Translations under genes and position numbers: made by a program
Shown here: in pieces, positions 1 to 7,784 of the stretch
Position numbering within the stretch: position 1 is the stretch's first letter
Layout of the letters: the number at the start of each line of letters is the position of its first letter
The notes under the pieces: generated by a model
Database searches by the model: none
What the model saw: only the letters and a program-made list of their open reading frames with translations
What the model was told of the DNA's origin: nothing
NCBI GenBank assembly: GCA_903832165.1
Contig: CAILAQ010000219.1
Span: 1 to 20,687, forward strand
Source: an uncultured Bacteroidota bacterium
GTDB lineage: Bacteria > Bacteroidota > Bacteroidia > Bacteroidales > UBA12481
Direction: 5' to 3'
DNA: 20,687 nt

Positions 1-1738
1 GTCCTTCGCTGAAGCTGTCGTGATTGCATCCGGTTGGATCAGTATAGGTGAGGTCGTTGTTGGCGAATGAACCGGTTTCGGTATTGCTGCGGCGGATTCC
101 GAATTTCTCCGGATTCAGCCCAACCGGACTGTGTGCGGTGAGGGCAAAGTGGTGCCAGAAACCCGACTGAACCAGCCCGTGTTCAAACAGCTGCCGCACA
201 ACTTCCATCGAATCAATGGTTTCCTGCGCTGTTTGGGTGGGGAACCCATACATCAGGTAGGCATGAACCATGATACCGTTTTCGGTAAAATTTGCCGCTA
301 CCCTCGTCACCTGCTCAATAGTAACTCCTTTGTTGATAAGGCCCAGCAGCCGGTCGGAGGCAACCTCCAACCCGCCGGAAATGGCAATGCATCCTGAAGC
401 TTTAAGCAGGGCACAAAGTTCTTCGTTAAAGCTCTTCTCAAACCGGATGTTGGTCCACCAGGCTACAGTAAGTTTTCGGCGGATAATCTCAGTCGCCAGT
501 GCACGTAAAAGTGCCGGGGAGGCTGCTTCATCCGTGAAGTGAAAGCCGAACTGCCCTGTTTGCCTGATGATCTCTTCAATCCGGTCGCAGATCAGCGGAG
601 CGGTGTTGGGCTCATACCGCCTGATATAATCAAGCGAAGTATCGCAAAACGTGCATTTTGCCCAATAGCAGCCATGAGCCAGGGTAAGCTTGTTCCATCG
701 CCCGTCGCTCCAGAGCCGGTGCATCGGATTTACCACCTCAACCACTGAAATATATTTATCCAGGGGCAGATCGGAATAATCCGGGATGCCCAATAGCATT
801 TGCGGGATATCGGCCACTGTTGATGCATCGATATAGGTAACCCTGCCTTCCTGAAGCGTAAATGTTCTTTTTAAATTCGTTGCGCCAGTCTCCCCGTCGA
901 GATGCAGTATCAGCTGTTCCAGTGGCGCCTCTCCATCGTCGAGGATAATATAATCGATGAAGTTGAATACCCTTGGATCAGTCAGCGACCGGAGCTCTGT
1001 GCCGGCAAATCCACCGCCAATAACAGTTTTAATGTCCGGACGGTTATTACGTATCCATTGCCCGCACCGGAGTGCAGAAAATAAATTCCCCGGAAATGGA
1101 ACCGAAAATCCCACCACGGATGGCTTATATAGATCCAGTTTTTTCTCCAGTAACCCGGTCAGCAAACGATCGATAAGGCTGTTTTCCTTTCCAAGCTCTA
1201 TTTCCAGTTCATCAAATGTGGAGGCCGATCTCCCCAGCCTTTCAGCATAGCGGCTGAACCCGAAATGCGGATCGATTGCCTCCGTGATCAGGTCCGACAG
1301 GTCGTCGAGATACAGCGTGGCAAGGTGCTTCGCCTGATCCTGGATCCCCATGGTGCCAAAGGCCCAGTCAAGATCTTCCAGATCCTTGAATCTGGAGGCT
1401 TCCGGAAGGTAATTCCCTTCACAGATCAGGTATGCCAGCGAAGGATTTTTCCCCTGCAGAAAACTGATCACCGGGCCGATGGTTCGGATGTAATCATCTT
1501 GCATACTAATGATCCTTCGTACATTCTTCGATAGTTTACCCTTGCTGGTGCCGGTTTCCCTGAAAAGCGAGGTTAATCCTTCGGAGGAAAAAAGTTCCAG
1601 GATGACTTCAATCCCAAGATCGGCCTGGTTCGACAGTATATTCCGTGTATTCAGAAATCCTTTCAGATAGGCGGTTGCCGGATATGGTGTATTCAGCTGA
1701 GTAAAAGGGGGCGTTATGAGGAGGATCGAATTGGCCAA
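1..1738 (-). CDS. B12-binding-domain-type radical SAM protein (3' end cut by window edge)
   Basis: The frame is open from a TTG at 1736-1738 to the left edge, about 579 residues. An in-frame TAA lies just upstream at 1751-1753, and no ATG occurs near the N-terminus. The TTG start places ILLITPPFTQLNTPYP at the N-terminus, the usual opening of B12-binding radical SAM proteins. Residues roughly 200-310 look like the cobalamin-binding Rossmann fold (VVGFSVPFPGN, VIGGGFAG, then DDGEAPLEQL); no DxHxxG cobalamin-ligand motif is visible. The radical SAM cluster motif is HGCYWAKCTFC with Cys357, Cys362 and Cys365. This spacing is CX4CX2C rather than the usual CX3CX2C. A downstream SGGLEVAS stretch fits the beta-strand region of the radical SAM barrel. 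It starts 4 nt after the stop of the upstream glycosidase-dipeptidase gene, so co-transcription is likely. Substrate and reaction are unknown; a methyltransferase-like role is only a family-level guess. Confidence 0.85.
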   Translation of the reverse strand, partial: MANSILLITPPFTQLNTPYPATAYLKGFLNTRNILSNQADLGIEVILELFSSEGLTSLFRETGTSKGKLSKNVRRIISMQDDYIRTIGPVISFLQGKNPSLAYLICEGNYLPEASRFKDLEDLDWAFGTMGIQDQAKHLATLYLDDLSDLITEAIDPHFGFSRYAERLGRSASTFDELEIELGKENSLIDRLLTGLLEKKLDLYKPSVVGFSVPFPGNLFSALRCGQWIRNNRPDIKTVIGGGFAGTELRSLTDPRVFNFIDYIILDDGEAPLEQLILHLDGETGATNLKRTFTLQEGRVTYIDASTVADIPQMLLGIPDYSDLPLDKYISVVEVVNPMHRLWSDGRWNKLTLAHGCYWAKCTFCDTSLDYIRRYEPNTAPLICDRIEEIIRQTGQFGFHFTDEAASPALLRALATEIIRRKLTVAWWTNIRFEKSFNEELCALLKASGCIAISGGLEVASDRLLGLINKGVTIEQVTRVAANFTENGIMVHAYLMYGFPTQTAQETIDSMEVVRQLFEHGLVQSGFWHHFALTAHSPVGLNPEKFGIRRSNTETGSFANNDLTYTDPTGCNHDSFSEG

Positions 1739-1742
1739 GGGA

Positions 1743-4700
1743 TTATTTATTTAGTTTTTTGCTCATCTTATCTGCAATACTGTAAATCTCAACCGCTTTT
1801 CGCGAAGTATAATCTGTGAGAACCTGAATCGCCTTTCGCGGATCTTTTTGATAAATCCCCACCACCTTTTCTTCAAAACGGTCCTGAGCACGGAAATTTG
1901 TTTTCTCAAAAGTCTGCCAGATTTTTTGAACGGGTTTGATGAATCTGCCATAATCCTTATCCACCGAATCCACCAGGGAAACGAACGTCCTGAAAGCATG
2001 GGGTTTGCCATCACTCTTTCTGTGTGCCGGATCGAAATGGTTTTTTAAGGCCGTCTCATTACCGTCCTTGGCATAAATTGCCGGCAGACTGGTCATGGCG
2101 GGATACCAGGCTGTATAGGCCTGAGTGCACGGACGAAATGGGGCGATCCAGGCCACCGTGCCAATTTCAACCGGTAACCAGGCGCGCAAGTGAGCCACCA
2201 CACTGTACTGGCTGCCGCCTGAACAGATCGTTCCGCTGTTTAATCTGTGCGGATTTCCTTTTGTATAGTTTTGTGATTTATCAAGCTCCGTTCCCTCGTA
2301 ATGATCTCTTAAAACCTGCATCACATCTTCTATTACTGCTTTTTTCTCCGGTTTGAACGAAAAGGGAAGGACTCCATTAACGTCGTATTTTCTTCCCGAC
2401 AGGAGTTCAATCCCCCTCCACATCCGGTGGATATTATCCGGATGGGTGAGTGAGCCTGGATTAGAATATGCTTTTGTAAAAACGAATGCTCCGTCAGTCT
2501 GCTGATTATACCATCCCCTCCCGATGGCGTAGTCAATAATATCGGGAGATCCGAGAAAATTGAGGGTATCAGCCAGATTCACCTCCCGGATGGTGAAGCT
2601 GTTTGGGATCACCGCAATTTCATCATCAGGCACCCTCACCGCAACCCAGTGTTTTCCGTTGACGACATTCATTATCCATCCTTCCCTGGCATCGGCAATG
2701 ATATAGGTTCTTCCTGAGGAGGCATAGCCGAATTCATCAATCAGCCTGCCGGCAATTTTTACCCCTTCTCTGGCGGTGAGTGCCCTTTCGGCCACGATCC
2801 GTCGAAGCCAAAACACAATTCCCCCGTCTTTCAGCTCGGGATGGTCTTCCCGCGATGGGCAACCGTCGGATCCGATAAATACGCCGGGTTCGTTGATGTA
2901 AGTATCACAGCAATCACACACGGGCAGATTGATCCATAAATATCCGAGAGTGTGCTCAGTCTGGGAAGTTTTTCCTCCGGTGTTAAACAGGATCTCTTCT
3001 CCCGGCTGATGATCCCTGGCGGCGACTTTGTAATAATTGACCAGCTCCGTTCCGGTATCTTCAGTATGGGCGACAATGACTGAGCCGTCGGCCGAAGCAT
3101 TTTTACCCACTACCACTGAATAACAATCCAGCTTTTGGTTGTAGCTTTCCTGCGCAGCAACCCTGTCGCGCACCCTGCAGACCAGCCGGAAAGGCTCCAT
3201 CAGCCCGCAATCGTTCAGGTAATAATCCGATCCCGGTGGTTGCCTGGCCGGACCTTTTATCCACGAATGCGGACCAATGATCCAATCATCGCCATTGTCG
3301 TGGAACGGACCAAAAGTGTTTTTGAGACTTCCGGTCACTGTAACCGAAATTTCGTTTTTGCCCGCTTTAAGATATTCCGTCACATCCAGTTCATGTGGCT
3401 TCCAGGCTATGATTCCGGCAGACCTGCCGTTCACCAATACTTCTGCTACTGTTCCCTTCCATTCCCCGAGTTTAACCTGGTAAAATGCGCCTTCTTTCAT
3501 GTTTACATCAAATGTCATGGAATAAGCCACCTTCCCGGGATAAAAGGGCAGCCCGGCAGCTTTCCATGATCCGGTTGAATTGATATCGCCCGGGAATATT
3601 TTGAATCCTTTTTCTGAAGGTTTAACCAAGAAATCTCCCAGGAGGTACACAGGCATGAGTTCGGCCAGTATATGCATCCGCGGAGCAATCAGTTTCAAAA
3701 TATTCTCCCCTGATTTCAGGTAAGGCCCGATGGCATAAACGGCAAAATTCTTGTCGATCCAGTATTTGCCCGGAGTTGCCGGCACCTCATTACCATTGAC
3801 ACTAAGGCTCCATATTTCCGGGCGCTCTGCCACAGCACGTATTTGTCGGGCTGCATCCGGATTAAGATCCCCACTGATGTTAAAATGATAAGCTACTTCA
3901 AATCCCGGCTTTCCTTCAAACAGAGTATCGAGTTTCAGATAGTTTTTCCCGTACTGAATCTTGTGCTGCCAGGGATTTCCCATATCAATTCCCATTTCCT
4001 TATACAAACCGATGGCTGCATCCATAAAGTAAATATCTTTCTTTTCAGATGTGGCCGTTTTTAAATCCAGGTAATCCATGACAAGCACATTGTCTGATTC
4101 CCTTTTCACCAACAATGGCGTGGCGTTTACGATTTCCGTTCCCGTTCCTGATAGGGGCAGATATTCAGGTTCGTTGAGTTTTTTGTCAGTGACGGCAAAC
4201 AAAAGACTTCCTGCCGGCTCCAGCTTTACTGTAAATGAAACGCCCCCATTCACCTTGTCAAACGGATAGCTGTATATCTTCCCTGTGACGAGATCAAGGC
4301 AGGATACATATTTCCCCTGCATAGTTACCGCTGCTTCAGCTGGCTTTGTTTTATTCGGATTGGCTATGAAAAGCAGCTGGCCATCATTCAATATCCTTCG
4401 CTGGTGATAGAGTGTCCCGTTGCGGGTAATATCATCAAGAATGAAATTCTGATTCCGTAGCAGTTTTAATGCCACCGGATCATCGGGGCTGCTGCCGGTC
4501 ACCCAATTATCCCCCGCCTGCACTTTCATTTCATCCGCTGCCGAGGAAATCTCACCGTCAACCAGCGGAATACTTTCTCTGAAGGCCAGTATTTTGCCAC
4601 CGTTTTTAATGTACTTTTCCAATAGTATTAATGTTGAGCGGTCGATGTTTTCCATTTCGGCGGGAATCACCACCAGCGAATAATCGCGCTTACCCACAGT

Positions 4701-6326
4701 CAGCGACTGCTCCTTAACACTACCCATCCGCCTAAGTACATTCTCTGATCCAAGATCATATTCAACATGCTGCTGCTCGAGCTGATACACAAATTTTTTA
4801 AACCCATTCCCGATTTCACCGATCCTGGGATTGCTGACCTTCCTCGAGAAATACATCCAGGCGGTTGTGTTGGGTTGAAGAATAAGGGTCTGATTGATCT
4901 GTTCACCGGATGCCATAGCCATGCTGACCCGCCCGAGATAATCGCCCATCCATTTGTACTGTTCCCACCAGGGCTCATGGTAAGTGAATGAAAGCGGATA
5001 ATCGAATTTTCGCACCCCGTTGAGTGAATAAAAAGATAAACAGAGGTTCACGGAATTCACTCCCAGTGCAAACTGCCAGTCGGCCAGCCGTTTCTGTTCG
5101 CTGAAGGTCATGTCCCAGCCGCCTCCGCCATAAGTTTCGCTCAGGGTTCGTTTGGCTCCCGACTGATTGGCAGCGCTGCGCAATTCCCGTATGGCCCTGT
5201 CGTTCCCGAACTGACCGCCTAAACCTGCGCTGTCCAGCCGGAAACCGAGCATATCAACCCCCGGCATCTGGTGCCAGGTATAGAAGGCCAGCTCATCGAT
5301 CCCGTCAGTCGGCACCGGCCAGCCGTGTTCCCAGTAATGGCCCGTCCATTTTAGGTTATTAGCCTTACAGTATTCATACCAGGGCTTCGACCAGCGTTCA
5401 ATGAAAAGATCGAGCAGCAGTTCATAATAATCATGCCTCACTTTTCTCCAGTTTCCGGTTTCCTCCACAATTGATGGCAGGCAGATCCTCAGGTCGTATC
5501 CCCATTTTTTCAGGAAGGCATCCCAAAGATCGGGTGTCCACCTGATGATGGCTCCGCCTGAAAGGGCAGCTTCCAGGTTAGGCTCATCGGTGAAAATTCC
5601 CGCCAATGTTTTGCCGAAGTCCTGCCGGTTCTTCTCCTCATAACCCTTCATGGTGATTTCGAGAAATTTTTCCGTCACCCCGGGATAAAGCAGGTCAACA
5701 TAACTGTATCCGCCGTACCACCAGGATTTATCCGGATAGGTCTTTCTGAAAATATACCAGTTGCCAGCCTTTCCGTTTTCTTTTGCAGCCTCTTTGGTTA
5801 CCTCCCTAAACTGGTCGCCCTCCTTCTTTAAAACAACCGCCACGGTATCGGAAAGAACCACCTTTAAAACCTCCTGTTTCTCCATGGCAAGGCCGGCACC
5901 ATGCTTGTAGGAATCGGGCATCTGGGCAGGTACATGGCCTCCGGCAAAACCGGAGGGGTAAGAGTTTTCATCATAAATCCATACCTGCATGCCAAGCTCC
6001 TTCCCTTTCTGAACGGCGTGATCAAACATGCTCTGCCACTCTTCCGAGAGATACTCCGTCAGCAATCCGGGTCGCGGATGGACGAAGACTCCACCGACAC
6101 CGGCTTTCTTAAATTCTTCTAGCTGGAAGTCAATGCCTTCAGCGGAGATCTTTTCGTTCCATACCCAGAAAGGAATGGCCCGGTATTCGGCTGGCGGATC
6201 GGCAAACCGATCGGTGAATGTCTTTATGGTATCAACCCTTTTTTCCTCGGGAGCCTTCTTGCAGGAGAGCATCACCGGAACCAAAAGGATCAGGATTGAT
6301 ATGATGTTTTTAATCTGTTTTTTCAT
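1743..6326 (-). CDS. Lipoprotein fusion: GH106-like alpha-L-rhamnosidase + C69 dipeptidase
   Basis: This 1527-residue protein starts at ATG 6324-6326. A lipoprotein signal ends at VMLSC (Cys22), so it is probably membrane-anchored and exported. Residues about 45-1060 match the GH106-type glycosidase pattern: IPFWVWNEKIS opening, VHPRPGL, WIYDENSYPSGFAGG, then FTDEPNLE (Glu248) and SETYGGGGWD (Glu397) as candidate acid and base. A Rossmann-like segment lies near 500-600, and a jelly-roll sugar-binding-like domain (VLVNGRSAGIIAW, YGL-type ending GLMEPF) near 950-1045. From Cys1068 to the end (460 residues) follows a full-length C69 dipeptidase: CYSVVVGKNASADGS, VAHTED, GSDGCPSRED. That family is Ntn hydrolases that need the cysteine at the free N-terminus. 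Standalone C69 enzymes normally carry their own signal peptide, absent here. It lies 19 nt downstream of the fucosidase gene. Family assignments are firm; rhamnose specificity is inferred. Confidence 0.88.
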   Translation of the reverse strand: MKKQIKNIISILILLVPVMLSCKKAPEEKRVDTIKTFTDRFADPPAEYRAIPFWVWNEKISAEGIDFQLEEFKKAGVGGVFVHPRPGLLTEYLSEEWQSMFDHAVQKGKELGMQVWIYDENSYPSGFAGGHVPAQMPDSYKHGAGLAMEKQEVLKVVLSDTVAVVLKKEGDQFREVTKEAAKENGKAGNWYIFRKTYPDKSWWYGGYSYVDLLYPGVTEKFLEITMKGYEEKNRQDFGKTLAGIFTDEPNLEAALSGGAIIRWTPDLWDAFLKKWGYDLRICLPSIVEETGNWRKVRHDYYELLLDLFIERWSKPWYEYCKANNLKWTGHYWEHGWPVPTDGIDELAFYTWHQMPGVDMLGFRLDSAGLGGQFGNDRAIRELRSAANQSGAKRTLSETYGGGGWDMTFSEQKRLADWQFALGVNSVNLCLSFYSLNGVRKFDYPLSFTYHEPWWEQYKWMGDYLGRVSMAMASGEQINQTLILQPNTTAWMYFSRKVSNPRIGEIGNGFKKFVYQLEQQHVEYDLGSENVLRRMGSVKEQSLTVGKRDYSLVVIPAEMENIDRSTLILLEKYIKNGGKILAFRESIPLVDGEISSAADEMKVQAGDNWVTGSSPDDPVALKLLRNQNFILDDITRNGTLYHQRRILNDGQLLFIANPNKTKPAEAAVTMQGKYVSCLDLVTGKIYSYPFDKVNGGVSFTVKLEPAGSLLFAVTDKKLNEPEYLPLSGTGTEIVNATPLLVKRESDNVLVMDYLDLKTATSEKKDIYFMDAAIGLYKEMGIDMGNPWQHKIQYGKNYLKLDTLFEGKPGFEVAYHFNISGDLNPDAARQIRAVAERPEIWSLSVNGNEVPATPGKYWIDKNFAVYAIGPYLKSGENILKLIAPRMHILAELMPVYLLGDFLVKPSEKGFKIFPGDINSTGSWKAAGLPFYPGKVAYSMTFDVNMKEGAFYQVKLGEWKGTVAEVLVNGRSAGIIAWKPHELDVTEYLKAGKNEISVTVTGSLKNTFGPFHDNGDDWIIGPHSWIKGPARQPPGSDYYLNDCGLMEPFRLVCRVRDRVAAQESYNQKLDCYSVVVGKNASADGSVIVAHTEDTGTELVNYYKVAARDHQPGEEILFNTGGKTSQTEHTLGYLWINLPVCDCCDTYINEPGVFIGSDGCPSREDHPELKDGGIVFWLRRIVAERALTAREGVKIAGRLIDEFGYASSGRTYIIADAREGWIMNVVNGKHWVAVRVPDDEIAVIPNSFTIREVNLADTLNFLGSPDIIDYAIGRGWYNQQTDGAFVFTKAYSNPGSLTHPDNIHRMWRGIELLSGRKYDVNGVLPFSFKPEKKAVIEDVMQVLRDHYEGTELDKSQNYTKGNPHRLNSGTICSGGSQYSVVAHLRAWLPVEIGTVAWIAPFRPCTQAYTAWYPAMTSLPAIYAKDGNETALKNHFDPAHRKSDGKPHAFRTFVSLVDSVDKDYGRFIKPVQKIWQTFEKTNFRAQDRFEEKVVGIYQKDPRKAIQVLTDYTSRKAVEIYSIADKMSKKLNK
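3123..3200 (-). other. Domain junction and predicted self-cleavage point of the GH106-C69 fusion
   Basis: The glycosidase part ends around GLMEPFRLV (Met1043 onward). A short linker (about RDRVAAQESYNQKLD) leads to Cys1068, coded at 3123-3125. In the C69 family this cysteine becomes the N-terminal nucleophile after removal of a signal or propeptide. The linker's VAAQES resembles a remnant signal-peptidase site of a formerly separate dipeptidase gene, which would suggest fusion by loss of the intergenic DNA and signal peptide. I read the other two minus-strand frames here and found no hidden signal peptide or separate start. Cleavage at this site is an inference. Confidence 0.55.
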
Positions 6327-6345
6327 GGCTATTGGGATGATGGAT

Positions 6346-7773
6346 TCATCGGGTAGTAAGTTTTATAGCCCATGCATGGCCGCAGGGAGGTTTCATCCGT
6401 GCCGACTGTGGGATAAGTATTTCGGTTTGGCCATTTCGGGTTTCGCCTTTCTTCAGTTCTCCAAATCCTATCAGGTTTATCTTTATAGCTTTTTCTGCAA
6501 GATCAACCGGTATTTGTACTTTTTCGGGTATGGCTGCCTGGTCATCTGCAGCAAGTACAATGGCATAAACCGTGCCATCGCGTCTGACTGTAAATACACA
6601 ATTGCCAGATTCATATGGACTTATCGGACGAGTTTCGTAGATTGCCTCACCATTAACCTTGAACCAATCTCCCATCTCTTTCAGGCGCTCATAGATGATA
6701 GGATTGAACTTGCCTGAACCGTCGGGCCCGATACCGATCAGGTAGTTGCCGTTTCTCGCAACGATCCGGCACAGATTCCGTATAAGCGTTCCGGTGCTTT
6801 TGAACTCATCATCCGGTTTATAGGCCCAGGAGGTTCCCATGGTCATGCAGGTTTCCCATGGATAAGGTAGAAAATGATCCGGAATCTCTCCCTCTGGCGT
6901 GATGTAATTCTCGTTTACACCGCTCACCGTTCGATCCACAACAATGAGCCCTGGCTGATGCTTCCGCGCCATGGCTGCCATGCCGTTCATATCAATGGCG
7001 GCATTGGGCGGACGAACAGAGCCGCCATCAAGCCAGAGAACATCCTGCGGGCCGTAGGCGCTCATCAACTCCTCAACCTGCTTCCAGGTGAATGCCCTGA
7101 ATTTTTCCCACTGCTCCGGTCGATCGGAGGGATTATAGTTGGGACCCTGACCGGTTCCGGGTCCAAGGTCAGGAGCCCAGTAATACGGACTGTTCCAGTC
7201 GGCTTTCGAAAAATAGATGCCGGTACTGAGGCCCTGCTTTCTGAAAGCATTACTCATCTCACGGGTCACATCCACCTTTGGACTGGAGTGATATGGGCAT
7301 TTTTCCGAAGTGATCCTGTAATCAGTGGTACGGGTATCCCACATGCAGAAGCCGTCGTGATGCTTCGACATGACCATTACATATTTCACGCCTCCCTCCT
7401 TTGCTGCCGCAGCCCACCTGCCGGGATCGAAACCGGTTGGATTAAAGGTGGTTACCAGATTTTCATATGCTTTCACATAGGCACGGTCGTCAAGGGCAGC
7501 ATATTCCTTCGGCCGGTTGTTCCACGGATGCCTTGTGGTGACCAGACTCCACGACTCAACGATTCCCCACTGGCTGTAGGTGCCAAAAGTGATGAGCAGG
7601 CCCAGCTTCCTGTCCTGCCACTCAGCCAGCTTTTTCAACACGGCCGGATCATCCGGCATGACCCAATCCTTGCTGGGCTTGAAGGCTCCAAAAATGCCAC
7701 TCACAGCCTTTTCCTGAGCGGCCAGGGGCAGCAAGAAACCGGTAAACACGAACAGAATAATTATTTTCTTCAT
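6346..7773 (-). CDS. Secreted alpha-L-fucosidase, GH29
   Basis: The 475-residue protein starts at ATG 7771-7773 with a Sec signal peptide (hydrophobic IIILFVFTGFLLPL, likely cut after AAQ near residue 20). The body shows classic GH29 features: WQDRKLGLLITFGTYSQWG near the start, then KEGGVKYVMVMSKHHDGFCMW, GIYFSKADW, and DVLWLDGG with Asp249 as the expected retaining nucleophile. The later RIVARNGNYLIGIGPDGSG is the usual GH29 strand near the active site. The short C-terminal beta domain is also typical. GH29 enzymes release terminal alpha-L-fucose from glycans; linkage cannot be read from sequence. The gene starts 11 nt after the DUF5703 gene and ends 19 nt before the fusion gene, so it sits in the middle of the operon. 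Export to the periplasm, with no lipobox, contrasts with the two lipoprotein neighbours. Confidence 0.93.
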   Translation of the reverse strand: MKKIIILFVFTGFLLPLAAQEKAVSGIFGAFKPSKDWVMPDDPAVLKKLAEWQDRKLGLLITFGTYSQWGIVESWSLVTTRHPWNNRPKEYAALDDRAYVKAYENLVTTFNPTGFDPGRWAAAAKEGGVKYVMVMSKHHDGFCMWDTRTTDYRITSEKCPYHSSPKVDVTREMSNAFRKQGLSTGIYFSKADWNSPYYWAPDLGPGTGQGPNYNPSDRPEQWEKFRAFTWKQVEELMSAYGPQDVLWLDGGSVRPPNAAIDMNGMAAMARKHQPGLIVVDRTVSGVNENYITPEGEIPDHFLPYPWETCMTMGTSWAYKPDDEFKSTGTLIRNLCRIVARNGNYLIGIGPDGSGKFNPIIYERLKEMGDWFKVNGEAIYETRPISPYESGNCVFTVRRDGTVYAIVLAADDQAAIPEKVQIPVDLAEKAIKINLIGFGELKKGETRNGQTEILIPQSARMKPPCGHAWAIKLTTR

Positions 7774-7784
7774 TGCTTTTTGTT

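Noticed and set aside
131..1534. Several plus-strand open frames at the left edge.
   Set aside because: The minus strand carries one continuous radical SAM frame across the whole region with cluster cysteines, so these are shadows.
6028..6717. A 229-codon plus-strand open frame.
   Set aside because: It crosses the boundary of two well-supported minus-strand glycosidase genes, is rich in Ser, Cys and Arg in no family pattern, and is antisense shadow.
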